From positions 1-64,000 of the forward strand of contig WRAB01000016.1 of assembly GCA_009780435.1 (NCBI GenBank): a DNA stretch of 64,000 bases, in the 5' to 3' direction. This stretch comes from Oscillospiraceae bacterium. GTDB lineage: Bacteria; Bacillota; Clostridia; Oscillospirales; Oscillospiraceae. Made by a program: the position numbers and the translations under genes. Below, in pieces: positions 42,506 to 51,434 of the stretch; the first letter of the stretch is position 1; each line of letters begins with the position of its first letter. The notes beneath the pieces were generated by a model. It had not been told where the DNA came from. It saw only the letters and a list, made by a program, of their open reading frames with translations, and ran no database searches.

Positions 42506-42997
42506 ATGGCACTCATTGTCCTTTTTGTAGTCGTCATCCTGGGCGACCAGTTGCTAAAACACCATATCCTAGCCAATTTTGCAGTGGGCGAAGCCACCCC
42601 TTTTATCCCCCACGTGCTCCAATTGACCCATTTCCAAAACACGGGCATGGCCTTTGGCTTTTTACAAAACCACCAGTGGGTTCCCCTTGTCTTGACCCCG
42701 GCTCTGCTCCTCGCCCTAGGTGTGCTCCTGTTCCGGCGGGTGATTGCCCACCCGCTCCAGCGGCTGGCGATTGTCGGCATCATGGCCGGGGGCTTTAGTA
42801 ACTGGGTTGACCGGCTCCTCCACGGCTTCGTGGTGGACATGTTCGAACCTATCTTCATCAATTTTGCCGTATTTAACATCGCCGATACGTTCATCGTCCT
42901 GGGCGGATTCACTTGGGCGATCTCCTTTTTCATAGAGGAACAGCGCAAGAGCAAAGCGCTCCAACCGCCCCAGTCCACAGAATCCGCCGATGACTAG
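42506..42997 (+). CDS. lspA: Lipoprotein signal peptidase (signal peptidase II)
   Basis: This 163-residue membrane aspartyl protease trims prolipoproteins such as those encoded nearby (19394, 36680, 59015). It has four hydrophobic segments. Catalytic Asp residues lie in NWVDRLLHGFVVDMF and FNIADTFIVLG, and NTGMAFGF is the first conserved block. TTGAGGAG precedes the ATG. Its end overlaps the rluD-like start by eight bases. Confidence 0.95.
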   Translation: MALIVLFVVVILGDQLLKHHILANFAVGEATPFIPHVLQLTHFQNTGMAFGFLQNHQWVPLVLTPALLLALGVLLFRRVIAHPLQRLAIVGIMAGGFSNWVDRLLHGFVVDMFEPIFINFAVFNIADTFIVLGGFTWAISFFIEEQRKSKALQPPQSTESADD

Positions 42998-43922
42998 AGA
43001 AATTTTCGCAGGCCCCGATGCCCCCAGTATCCGGGCAGACGTCTTTCTCGCCGATCAACTGGAAGGATTGAGCCGAAACGCCATCCAGCGGGCTATTGAG
43101 ACGGGTGAAATCACCTTTGCCGACGGGGGTAAGATTAGGAAGAACTATCTGGTCTCCCCCGGAGACCGGTTTCTCTGCAATATGGCGCCCCCGGCGGAGC
43201 TGAAAGCCACGCCTCAGGATATCCCTCTGGATATCGCCTATGAAGACGATGCACTCATCGTGGTCAACAAGCCACGGGGTATGGTGGTACACCCCGCCCC
43301 CGGTCACCCGGATCAGACATTGGTCAACGCCCTGCTCCACCACTGCGCCGGAAATCTGGCCGGTATCGGCGGCGTGATCCGTCCGGGGATTGTCCACCGG
43401 CTGGACAAAGACACCTCCGGCCTACTCTTGGTCGCAAAGTCCGATCCGGCCCATCAGCGCCTCACGGATCAACTTCGAGATCGGAAAGTCGTCCGGATTT
43501 ACGAGGCCGTAGTGATCGGACGGGTGGGGCAGGATACGGGGACGATTGATCTCCCTATCGGCCGCCATCCCACGGATCGCAAGCGGATGAGCACCGCCGC
43601 CAAAGTGGCCCGGGATGCCGTCACCCATTACACAGTCCTGACCCGGTATAATGGCTACACCCACATCCGATGTGAGCTGGAGACGGGCCGCACCCATCAG
43701 ATTCGCGCCCATCTGACCGCCATCGGCCATCCCGTTTTAGGAGATTTAACTTACGGGCGGGGCAAGCCGGAAAAGGGCATCTCCGGCCAGTGTCTCCACG
43801 CCCGGACCCTGATTTTCGACCACCCCATCACCGGGGAGCGACTGCCCCTCACCACCGATCTGCCAGATTACTTCACAGATGTCCTCTCCCGCCTCGGTCT
43901 GGCAGAGATCATCGCTGATTAG
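42990..43922 (+). CDS. RluD-type 23S rRNA pseudouridine synthase
   Basis: This 310-residue protein has an N-terminal S4 RNA-binding domain (about residues 12-60) and the RluA/RluD catalytic domain with HRLDKDTSGLLLVAK (catalytic Asp, about residue 138) and ELETGRTHQIRAHL. lspA-rluD is a common Gram-positive pair. It probably modifies helix 69 or another 23S site. It is convergent with the ParB-like gene, the two stop codons overlapping by four bases. Confidence 0.93.
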   Translation: MTREIFAGPDAPSIRADVFLADQLEGLSRNAIQRAIETGEITFADGGKIRKNYLVSPGDRFLCNMAPPAELKATPQDIPLDIAYEDDALIVVNKPRGMVVHPAPGHPDQTLVNALLHHCAGNLAGIGGVIRPGIVHRLDKDTSGLLLVAKSDPAHQRLTDQLRDRKVVRIYEAVVIGRVGQDTGTIDLPIGRHPTDRKRMSTAAKVARDAVTHYTVLTRYNGYTHIRCELETGRTHQIRAHLTAIGHPVLGDLTYGRGKPEKGISGQCLHARTLIFDHPITGERLPLTTDLPDYFTDVLSRLGLAEIIAD

Positions 43923-44794
43923 ATTCGTTTGGTCTTGGGAATTTTAATGGTGATCACCATGTCCGTCTCCGTCTCGTCCTGCTCCACGCAGGCGTTAATG
44001 CCGGACTGTTTCATCATATCCATGCCCCGGTTGACCGCGTTGAGAAACAGGCGCACATCCTTGATCACGTACATGGGCTTTGCGGGTATGATCTTCGGTA
44101 GCGCTCGCTCCGGAAGGGCATCCTCCGCCATGGCGAGAAAGCCGGACAGATACTCGTCTATGTAATCTTCGGTCTTCGCTACGGTGAGGTCATTTTGGAT
44201 GACATAGTCTAATACCTCGTATCGCTCCCGATTGCTGCCCAGCCGGAGCAGGGCGCGGGCGTGGCGCTCTGTGAGGCCCGCCTCCTTGATCTGGTCGAGC
44301 ATCTCCCGGGGAAGTTTTAAAATCCGTAGCTTATTTGCCACCGCCGACTGGCTCTTCCCCACCCGGCGGGCGGCCTCCTCCTGGCTCATGTCAAAGGCCT
44401 GGATCAATTGGCTCAACCCCTCGGCCTCCTCGATGTAGTTGAGATCCCGCCGCTGGAGATTTTCCACCAGAGCGATGAGGGAAGAGTCCTCCATATCCAC
44501 ATCCAGTACGATACAAGGCACTTTGGCGAGCCCCGCTATCCGGGCCGCCCGGAGCCTGCGTTCTCCTGCCACCAGTTCGTATTTCCGCTTATGGAACCGA
44601 ACCGTCAACGGCTGAAGGACGCCGTACCTAGTGATGCTGTCCGCCAACTCCCGGAGGGCGGTGGCGTCAAACGTCTTCCGGGGCTGGGCTGGATTTGGCA
44701 CAATATCACACACGGACAGAAAGGATATCTGATCCGTCTGATAGAGGCCATATTTTTTTACCAATTGCAAGTGACTCACCCCTAAATCGCACAT
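43919..44794 (-). CDS. ParB/Noc family chromosome-binding protein
   Basis: This 291-residue protein has the ParB N-terminal nuclease-fold domain (PNPAQPRKTFDATALRELADSI; then CTP-site motifs ELVAGERRLRAAR and ALVENLQRRDLN), a helix-turn-helix (MSQEEAARRVGKSQSAVANKLRI) and a C-terminal dimer region. ATG 44794 behind CGAGG is preferred. No parA is adjacent, so Noc, a second ParB or a regulator are all possible. No consensus parS (TGTTTCACGTGAAACA) was found by eye. The adjacent hairpin array at 44985 is a possible target. Confidence 0.88.
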   Translation of the reverse strand: MCDLGVSHLQLVKKYGLYQTDQISFLSVCDIVPNPAQPRKTFDATALRELADSITRYGVLQPLTVRFHKRKYELVAGERRLRAARIAGLAKVPCIVLDVDMEDSSLIALVENLQRRDLNYIEEAEGLSQLIQAFDMSQEEAARRVGKSQSAVANKLRILKLPREMLDQIKEAGLTERHARALLRLGSNRERYEVLDYVIQNDLTVAKTEDYIDEYLSGFLAMAEDALPERALPKIIPAKPMYVIKDVRLFLNAVNRGMDMMKQSGINACVEQDETETDMVITIKIPKTKRI

Positions 44795-44984
44795 ATTGTG
44801 TCCTCGCCAACAGGATATACTATATCTTGAAAAAAAAATGGAGAACTCTGGCGGCATGGACACAAAATATAGGGCGAACGACCACTGATTTTCACGGGTC
44901 TTGTCGAGGGCGTTGCATAAAAAATTAGTTGCAATGTTATGAAGTATCATATAGAATATTTTTTATTTTTATATATAGTCATTT

Positions 44985-45138
44985 AACTTAAAAACAGTGT
45001 TACTGTTTTTAAGTTTGGCAAGCGTAGCTTGCCATGCGGCATATGCCGCAACATGACGTATCACGGCGATTAACTGGCGCTATGCGCCGAGCAGGCCAGC
45101 GCCTGCGCTTCAAAAGCGAAACGCTTTTGAAGTTAATC
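44985..45138. repeat. Array of six adjacent perfect hairpins
   Basis: Stems are 44985-44998/45002-45015 (14 bp), 45016-45023/45027-45034 (8 bp), 45035-45042/45043-45050 (8 bp palindrome), 45076-45080/45084-45088 (5 bp), 45091-45096/45101-45106 (6 bp) and 45108-45118/45122-45132 (11 bp). GATTAA (45068-45073) with TTAATC (45133-45138) closes the last three into a cloverleaf. The first three abut without a gap. The preceding 44795-44984 is AT-rich with no gene. No terminator, tRNA or known repeat explains the whole. Confidence 0.85.
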
Positions 45139-45175
45139 TAGTATAATTTTGCAAGAACAGGGAGATATGGCAACG

Positions 45176-47932
45176 ATGCGAAAAATGAAGCAAGGTATTT
45201 GTATCCTATTATCCGTTTGTATGCTGTTCACACTGTTTTCGGGATTGGCGTTTGCAGGTGGAGACAATTCAAATTTTACTGATGAAACACACGACATCTT
45301 GACCCAAACCCTGGGCGATCCTGTGGGCCTGTCCGGCTTTGACGGTGACTGGGATGCGAATCCAGACAAAATTGTTAACATCGCAGTTCAATTTGTGACC
45401 CCATCAGCAGTTGCCTTGCGACTGCGTTCTGCGGAAGACGCTTCGGGGGTCAGCCCATTCTCAGAAAGCGATTTCGAAGCACAGGCCCTAGAAGCCCACG
45501 CAGCATTTGAAACCCAGCTCCTGCCGCTCACACGTGCACGGACGACAAGTATTGAGGTTTACAGTGAACACCACAACTTATTCAACGGTGTGTTCATGCG
45601 CGTCCCGGCGCATATGGTGTCCCAGATTGCAGCGCTGCCGGAAGTCTTTTCTGTCACGCCGAGCTTGCGGTATACCACAGCGGGAGAAGTTTCAACCGCT
45701 CTAAGTCTTGGCCCTGGCGACTTTATGCGTGAATCCTGGGACCTCTTCCAGATAAACCATATCCACAACACGCTGGGCTTTACAGGCCGAGGTGTGCGTG
45801 TAGCTGTTTTGGATACAGGTGTAGACTACAACCATCCGGAACTCAGACGCTTCCAAAATCCTGTGACCGGTCGCATCCGTGGCCAAAACTTTACATACTG
45901 CCACCCGGCTACAAGCGCCGATCCAAATGATATCATGGATCACGATGGCCACGGAACCCACGTGTCCGGCATTGTGATTGCCCTTGCACCCGATGTAGAA
46001 CTTTGGCATTATAAAGTGCTGGATGATGAGGGCCGGGGAGAAAATGCCTGGGTGATAAGCGGTATTGAGGCGGCACATAGAGATCAGATGGACATTATGA
46101 ACCTCTCTTTGGGTTCTCCATCTCCAGACCCCTTTGCCCCGACAAACGTCGCCGTAAATTTAGCTGTGTTAGACGGCATCGTAGTTGTAAACTCTGTGGG
46201 TAACAGGGGCTTATGGGGTCCCGTCGGCTCACCCGCCAGTGCCAGTCTTTCCATCGCTGTCGCCGCCGGCACAGCGGGGGGAAGCAACGAATATGGAGAT
46301 CAAATTGCCGCCTTTTCTTCTCGCGGTCCTATCGATGGAATCGGTCACATTAAACCAGACATCACAGCCCCTGGGGTAGGGATTATCTCTACCGTTCCGG
46401 GCGGTGGCTATGTATCCAAAGACGGCACATCCATGGCAGCGCCCCAAGTTGCAGGCGTTGCAGCACTGATGTTAGAAGCTTTCCCAGACATTGCGCCCTC
46501 CGAGACCAAAGCACGGATGATGAACACTGCCAGACCGCTTGCCTCTGGGGAAAGCTCTGTGTTTGCTGCAGGGGCAGGCTTCATAGATCCGATTCGCGCC
46601 TTTGAGAGCACTTCGTTTGCCACTGTGCGTCACAATATTCCGTGGTTAGACGGTGACAGGCGGACATGGCGAGAGGAGACCATGGCGTCCCTTAGCTTCG
46701 GCGGTGTCTGGAGACAAACGGAAAGCGTTCCGCTGACTGTCACAATCCATAATCCAGGTATCGACAGCTGGATACCCTCTGTCCACTGGAACAGCAGTCA
46801 GACGGACGTGAGCTTGCATTTGGTCGAATCTAATACCAGCGGGGCAAGCCATACATATACCTATCAAATGCGCTTTGACGCAACTGCGGCAGACGGCTTG
46901 TATGAGGGCAATCTCGCGTTCACAAATGGCCCCCGGACGATTACCATGCCCTTTGCAGCAGATTTTAGACAGACAATCACATATCCCATATGTGCAGGTG
47001 GCACTGTCATCTTTCCAACGCTAACAGATATATTAATATGGGCCTGGAGGCCGGTCGAGATGCTTCGGGTCAGTAACACGAGTGCCGAAGCGATAGGGCC
47101 CGTCCACGTATCAATTGTGGGCAACAGCAGCGAAGCGTTTTCTTTTGATGGCCTGCGTCTGCCTGCGTCTGCAACTGACATCGTTTTGGTCCCGGATGGT
47201 CATGATGTGCTCTCATTCTCTCTCCCAAGCATCGAGCCGGGACTCATGGAGTATCTTGGCGTAACCGTGCGAGAGGACGCCCCGGCTGGAATACATAGGG
47301 CAAGGGTTATGATATCAGGCGAACATATCCCCACACACTACATAGATCTGATTCTTCCGGTGCGGGAGCTTGTCAATCCATTCATTGATGTAACGAGAGA
47401 GCATTGGTTCTTTATATCAGTTATGTACGCCTATGACGATAACCTGATGCGCGGCACATCAGAGCATACATTTTCGCCAGACATCCCACTCAGCCGCGCT
47501 ATGATGGTGACCATCCTCCACCGCAGGGCTTCTCCATTTGATACTTACGCCCCCCCTAACTTCATCGACGTACCGGAAGACACCTGGTACAGCGACGCCG
47601 TGGCTTGGGCCGCACATCACGGGATTGTTAAAGGGGTAGGCGACGGTCGCTTCGCCCCCCATGATAACATCACGCGTGAAGAAATGGCCACAATGTTCTA
47701 TCGCGTTGCCAGCATGTTTGGGTGGCTTGGAATGACCCCAAGCGGCGCAAGTTTAACCCACTTCCCAGACCACTACTTGGTGAGTGACTGGGCGCAGACA
47801 GCAATGCTCTGGGCTGTTTCCCAAGGATTCTTTAGAGGGGATGCAGAAGGATTCCTAAACCCAACTGGAAGTGCAACCAGAGCGGAATGTGCTACAGTGC
47901 TGCATCGGCATTATGGTTGGCTCTGGCGCTAA
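45176..47932 (+). CDS. SLH-anchored S8 (subtilisin-like) serine peptidase
   Basis: This 918-residue exported protein has a signal peptide (about residues 1-28, ending SGLAFA), a propeptide-like region, and a subtilase domain with the triad Asp in VAVLDTGVDYNHPEL, His in HDGHGTHVSGIV and Ser in GTSMAAPQVAGVAAL. Beta-rich domains follow, then three SLH modules in the last 180 residues (FIDVTREHWFF, FIDVPEDTWYSDAVAWA, HFPDHYLVSDWAQTAM) that bind secondary cell-wall polymer. TATAAT at 45142 and AGGGAG at 45159 lie between it and the hairpin array. ATG 45167 is an alternative start. Confidence 0.92.
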   Translation: MRKMKQGICILLSVCMLFTLFSGLAFAGGDNSNFTDETHDILTQTLGDPVGLSGFDGDWDANPDKIVNIAVQFVTPSAVALRLRSAEDASGVSPFSESDFEAQALEAHAAFETQLLPLTRARTTSIEVYSEHHNLFNGVFMRVPAHMVSQIAALPEVFSVTPSLRYTTAGEVSTALSLGPGDFMRESWDLFQINHIHNTLGFTGRGVRVAVLDTGVDYNHPELRRFQNPVTGRIRGQNFTYCHPATSADPNDIMDHDGHGTHVSGIVIALAPDVELWHYKVLDDEGRGENAWVISGIEAAHRDQMDIMNLSLGSPSPDPFAPTNVAVNLAVLDGIVVVNSVGNRGLWGPVGSPASASLSIAVAAGTAGGSNEYGDQIAAFSSRGPIDGIGHIKPDITAPGVGIISTVPGGGYVSKDGTSMAAPQVAGVAALMLEAFPDIAPSETKARMMNTARPLASGESSVFAAGAGFIDPIRAFESTSFATVRHNIPWLDGDRRTWREETMASLSFGGVWRQTESVPLTVTIHNPGIDSWIPSVHWNSSQTDVSLHLVESNTSGASHTYTYQMRFDATAADGLYEGNLAFTNGPRTITMPFAADFRQTITYPICAGGTVIFPTLTDILIWAWRPVEMLRVSNTSAEAIGPVHVSIVGNSSEAFSFDGLRLPASATDIVLVPDGHDVLSFSLPSIEPGLMEYLGVTVREDAPAGIHRARVMISGEHIPTHYIDLILPVRELVNPFIDVTREHWFFISVMYAYDDNLMRGTSEHTFSPDIPLSRAMMVTILHRRASPFDTYAPPNFIDVPEDTWYSDAVAWAAHHGIVKGVGDGRFAPHDNITREEMATMFYRVASMFGWLGMTPSGASLTHFPDHYLVSDWAQTAMLWAVSQGFFRGDAEGFLNPTGSATRAECATVLHRHYGWLWR

Positions 47933-47992
47933 TGAGGTGCTGTCCGACGCGTTGATTGCGCATGAGAATTTTGTCGAGGGGGATTCTTTTTG

Positions 47993-49030
47993 ATGGATAT
48001 AAAAGAGTTCAACCAATTCACCGCCTGCGGCGGCTGTGCGGCCAAACTGTCTCAGGATTTATTACAACGAGTGCTGGGCAATCTGCCCACGGCGTCTGAC
48101 CCCAATCTCCTGGTGGGCTTTGACACCTCCGACGACGCCGCAGTTTATAAACTGCGGGACGATCTCGCCCTGATCCACACCCTGGATTTCTTCCCCCCCA
48201 TGGTGGACGACCCTTATCTGTTCGGCAAAATCGCCGCCGCCAACGCCTTGAGCGATGTCTACGCCATGGGCGGAGAGGTCTTATCCGCTCTCAATATTGT
48301 CGCCTTCCCGGAGGGGATGGATCCGGCGGTCTTGGAGGAAATCCTCCGGGGTGGAGCGGAAAAAGTGCGGGAGGCGGGTGGCCTCCTCTGCGGCGGACAC
48401 TCCATTGCGGACAAGACGCCCAAATACGGCCTGTCCGTCACGGGGGCGGCTCATCCGGATCGAATTTTGCGAAATAACACCTGCCGGATCGGGGATCAGA
48501 TCATCCTGACCAAGCCCCTGGGCGTCGGCCTAATCACGGCGGCTTACGGATTGGGAGAGGCCGCAAAAGAAAGCTATCTCCATGCCGTTTCCAGCATGGA
48601 GACATTGAATCAATACGCGATGGACACCGCCCGGAATTTCCGAATTCACGCCGCCACGGACGTGACGGGGTTTGGGTTCCTGGGGCATCTCAACGAGATG
48701 GTCACCCCGGCCTATTCTATCCATGTGACGGCGAACCACGTGCCGTATATCCCGGGAGCGCGGACACTGGCCGAACAATTTCTCATCACCGGCGGCGGGA
48801 TGAAAAATCGGAACGCATTAACCGGAAAAGTGGCGTTTCACGACCTGGATATGGCTATGGAGGAGATTTTATTTGACCCCCAGACCTCTGGCGGCTTGCT
48901 GTTGAGCGTCCATCCGGACGACGCCGACGCATTGCGCACGGCCTTGGGAAAGCTTGACGTCCCATTCCTACCCACCACTGTCGTGGGCGAAGTGGTACAG
49001 CGGGGGACACATAATATCCAGGTGGCCTAA
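47993..49030 (+). CDS. selD: Selenide, water dikinase
   Basis: This 345-residue enzyme makes selenophosphate from selenide and ATP. The catalytic loop is TACGGCAAKLSQ, so the position that is Sec or Cys in this family is Cys here (about residue 18). The AIRS-type ATP motifs FDTSDDAAVYKL, TLDFFPPMVDDPYLFGKIAAANALSDVYAMGG and DPQTSGGLL are all present. ATG 47993 follows GAGGGGG. No selA, selB, tRNA-Sec or mnmH gene is in the window, so its partner pathway cannot be told from here. Confidence 0.95.
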   Translation: MDIKEFNQFTACGGCAAKLSQDLLQRVLGNLPTASDPNLLVGFDTSDDAAVYKLRDDLALIHTLDFFPPMVDDPYLFGKIAAANALSDVYAMGGEVLSALNIVAFPEGMDPAVLEEILRGGAEKVREAGGLLCGGHSIADKTPKYGLSVTGAAHPDRILRNNTCRIGDQIILTKPLGVGLITAAYGLGEAAKESYLHAVSSMETLNQYAMDTARNFRIHAATDVTGFGFLGHLNEMVTPAYSIHVTANHVPYIPGARTLAEQFLITGGGMKNRNALTGKVAFHDLDMAMEEILFDPQTSGGLLLSVHPDDADALRTALGKLDVPFLPTTVVGEVVQRGTHNIQVA

Positions 49031-49033
49031 TCG

Positions 49034-49870
49034 CTAATCGCCCTCTCGCAGGCTGCGCAGGAGCCGAATCTCTGCGGCGTACCCCGGCAGTTCGTTGGGA
49101 GTCTCCAGAAAAAAGGGCAACTTCCGCAGAGCCGGGTGATTGATGATCCGCACAATGGCCTCCAGCCCGATATAGCCCTCTCCAATCCCCGCATGGCGAT
49201 CCGTCCGGCTGCCACGGGGATTTTTGCTGTCATTGAGGTGGATCGCCCCCAGACGAGAGAGCCCGATTACCCGGTCAAACTCCGACAATACCCCATCCAG
49301 ATTATCTGCGATATCATAATTACCCACGAAGAGGTGGCAGGTGTCCAGGCACACGCCCATCTTATGATTGAGATCGACCCGATCTAGAATCTCCCGCAGA
49401 TGGGCAAATTCTCCGCCGATCTCATTGCCTCTCCCCACCATGGTCTCCAGGAGCACTGTCGTGGTCTGCTCCGGTTTGAGCAGGGTATTGAGCAGGTCGG
49501 CAATCAACTGGACCCCCACTTCCACCCCCTGCCCCTTGTGACTGCCGGGGTGGAGATTGTAGAGGTTTCCAGGCAGATATTCCATCCGCCGGAGGTCGTC
49601 CTCCATGGTCATGTGGGCAAATTCCCGGGTCTCCAACTTATCCGAACAGGGGTTCAGCGTGTAGGGCGCATGGGCCATCACCGGGCCGAAGGATTCCCGC
49701 TCTAAGAGCGCCACAAGCGCCGCCGCATCCGCCGGGTCGATCTCTTTTGCCTGTGATCCCCGTGGATTGCGGGTAAAAAACTGAAACGTATTCGCCCCGA
49801 TGGACAGCGCTGTCTCGCCCAGGGCGAGGAAGCCTTTGGAAGAGGAGAGGTGAGAGCCGATATAAAACAT
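49034..49870 (-). CDS. nfo: Endonuclease IV (apurinic/apyrimidinic)
   Basis: This 278-residue TIM-barrel DNA repair enzyme cleaves at abasic sites using three zinc ions. Metal-ligand motifs are [38 protein letters not shown] and [11 protein letters not shown] 49870 behind AAAGGAG gives [14 protein letters not shown], the canonical beginning. It ends three bases from the convergent selD. Confidence 0.95.
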   Translation of the reverse strand: MFYIGSHLSSSKGFLALGETALSIGANTFQFFTRNPRGSQAKEIDPADAAALVALLERESFGPVMAHAPYTLNPCSDKLETREFAHMTMEDDLRRMEYLPGNLYNLHPGSHKGQGVEVGVQLIADLLNTLLKPEQTTTVLLETMVGRGNEIGGEFAHLREILDRVDLNHKMGVCLDTCHLFVGNYDIADNLDGVLSEFDRVIGLSRLGAIHLNDSKNPRGSRTDRHAGIGEGYIGLEAIVRIINHPALRKLPFFLETPNELPGYAAEIRLLRSLREGD

Positions 49871-50037
49871 ATGGAAGGTCTCCTTTGTGTAAAATAAGCT
49901 CCTTTTGCAACTGACGCCCCGAGAGCAAAGCGATTGGCATAGCGGAAGGGGTGCCTGGGGTACAACTGTCACAAGGTGAATTGCCGCCCTGTGGCAAGAG
50001 AAGGCCCCCTGGAGGGAGAAGCTGACTGAGGATTGCC

Positions 50038-50066
50038 CTGCCCCTCCCTCCGTCAGGCTTCGCTTG
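50038..50066. repeat. Partial copy of the CAGGCTTCGC element
   Basis: The gap 49871-50074 holds no gene. It contains CCTCCCTCCGTCAGGCTTCG, related to 35264-35320 and 53131-53172. Confidence 0.5.
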
Positions 50067-50074
50067 CAACATCT

Positions 50075-50794
50075 CTACAAATTCCCCGTCAACACCATCA
50101 CCGCCGCCAATGCGGCTACGGGGGCGGTTTCGCAGCGGAGAATCCGCTTGCCCAGGCTCACAGATAAGAGCCCCGCCTCCTGAGCCCGGGTCGCCTCTAC
50201 CTCGGTGAATCCCCCTTCGGGGCCGATGACGAGGCTGACGGTGTCAGGCCGGGGATGCTTCTCCAGCGCTGCCTGGAGACCGCGCCGATCCTCCCCCTCG
50301 TAGAGAAATAGCGGCACTGTCCCCTCCGCCGCCTGGGTGATGGCGGATTGATAATCCGGCACGGCGTATACCGGGGGTATTTTGCCACGCCCAGACTGTT
50401 TCGCCGCCTCCAGGGCGATCTTCCCCCAGCGGGCTAGCTTCTTGGGAAGTCCCTTCTCGTCCACCTTCACCACACACCGCTCCGACGGGAACAGGCAGAC
50501 GCGATCCGCCCCCAATTCCACGGATTTCTGGACGGCGTAGTCCATCCGCTCCCCCTTGGCATAGGCCAGATAGACGGCACAGGATACCGTGGGCTCCGCC
50601 AAGTTGTCCGACACAGAGACGATCTCGGCCCGATCTCCCGCCAAAATACACTGATAATCCAACCCGGATCCATCGGAGACGACAAAGGTCTCTCGCGGGC
50701 CAAGGCGCAGGACGCGAATGTGGGCTAAGCTCTCTTGATCTAATTGAATTGTCCCGTCTGCAATCGCATGGGGATGGACAAAAAATCTGGGCAT
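50075..50794 (-). CDS. rsmE: 16S rRNA (uracil-1498-N3)-methyltransferase
   Basis: This 239-residue SPOUT-class methyltransferase modifies U1498 of 16S rRNA. The N-terminal PUA-like domain starts MPRFFV, and the trefoil-knot SAM site is LVIGPEGGFTEVE (about residue 190) with SLGKRILRCETAPVAAL near the C-terminus. It is normally next to prmA or dnaJ; here it stands alone beyond nfo. Confidence 0.94.
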   Translation of the reverse strand: MPRFFVHPHAIADGTIQLDQESLAHIRVLRLGPRETFVVSDGSGLDYQCILAGDRAEIVSVSDNLAEPTVSCAVYLAYAKGERMDYAVQKSVELGADRVCLFPSERCVVKVDEKGLPKKLARWGKIALEAAKQSGRGKIPPVYAVPDYQSAITQAAEGTVPLFLYEGEDRRGLQAALEKHPRPDTVSLVIGPEGGFTEVEATRAQEAGLLSVSLGKRILRCETAPVAALAAVMVLTGNL

Positions 50795-50909
50795 GGGAAT
50801 ACCTCTTTACTGAAACTTGCTCCTGACGATTCTATCACAAACTCCAACGGATGGAAAGACTGTCACTTTTCCGGCGGCTTTCATATGATATTGCAAAGGA
50901 GGTACCACC

Positions 50910-51356
50910 ATGTCAAACCACAAAATCCGCTGTCAAAACAGCGTGGCAATATCCCCCTGCGATGATGCGGCCTTTCTCCGGGCAGGCATTGACCGTGGGG
51001 CGGCAAATATCCGTCTCTACTGTATGCTAATGCAATGCTGTGGGGGCTGTGAGGTGACTTGTGCCCTTACCCGCCTCGTCCGGGCCGAGCGGCGGCAGGT
51101 ATGCGAATTAAAGGCGGCATTTTTCATCCTGACCGGCCAAACCCACCGCCCCAGCCCCACCTGTCCCTACATATGCACCTGCCTGGACACCCTGCGCCAA
51201 CTGTGCCTGGAGGAGAGCGAGGTCAGTATCTGTTTCCTCGACCACGCCGCCCGGACAAAGTGCTTACGGACGGCCAATCTCTGCAATCGGATCGGAGCGG
51301 AGAAGGCCTGTACCGCGGAGGAGCTGGAAACACTCATCGCCACACTGCTCTGCTGA
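50910..51356 (+). CDS. Cysteine-rich small protein, hypothetical
   Basis: This 148-residue protein has 17 cysteines, many in helix-like spacing (CCGGCEVTC at 43-51; CPYICTC; SICFLDHAARTKC), with no signal peptide. It starts at ATG 50910 behind AAAGGAGG. The pattern suggests metal or Fe-S binding, or a disulfide-rich spore protein. I do not recognise the family. It is monocistronic, ending in a very strong terminator. Confidence 0.75.
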   Translation: MSNHKIRCQNSVAISPCDDAAFLRAGIDRGAANIRLYCMLMQCCGGCEVTCALTRLVRAERRQVCELKAAFFILTGQTHRPSPTCPYICTCLDTLRQLCLEESEVSICFLDHAARTKCLRTANLCNRIGAEKACTAEELETLIATLLC

Positions 51357-51370
51357 TGTGCATCCATATC

Positions 51371-51409
51371 CAAAACGCCGCAATCCCGTTGAGGGATTGC
51401 GGCGTTTTG
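51371..51409. terminator. Bidirectional terminator
   Basis: A perfect 17-bp stem (51371-51387 with 51393-51409) with a 5-nt loop and TTTT ends lies between the Cys-rich gene and the convergent SLH protein gene. Confidence 0.92.
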
Positions 51410-51434
51410 CAGTGTGATCGCTTAGTTGTTTGTG

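Noticed and set aside
44985..45015. Ordinary terminator for a rightward gene
   Set aside because: No rightward gene ends upstream, because the neighbouring ParB-like gene runs left, and five more hairpins follow without T runs.
45068..45138. tRNA gene suggested by the cloverleaf
   Set aside because: Arm lengths (5, 6 and 11 bp), 3-4-nt loops and lack of a TTCRA loop or anticodon loop rule out a tRNA.
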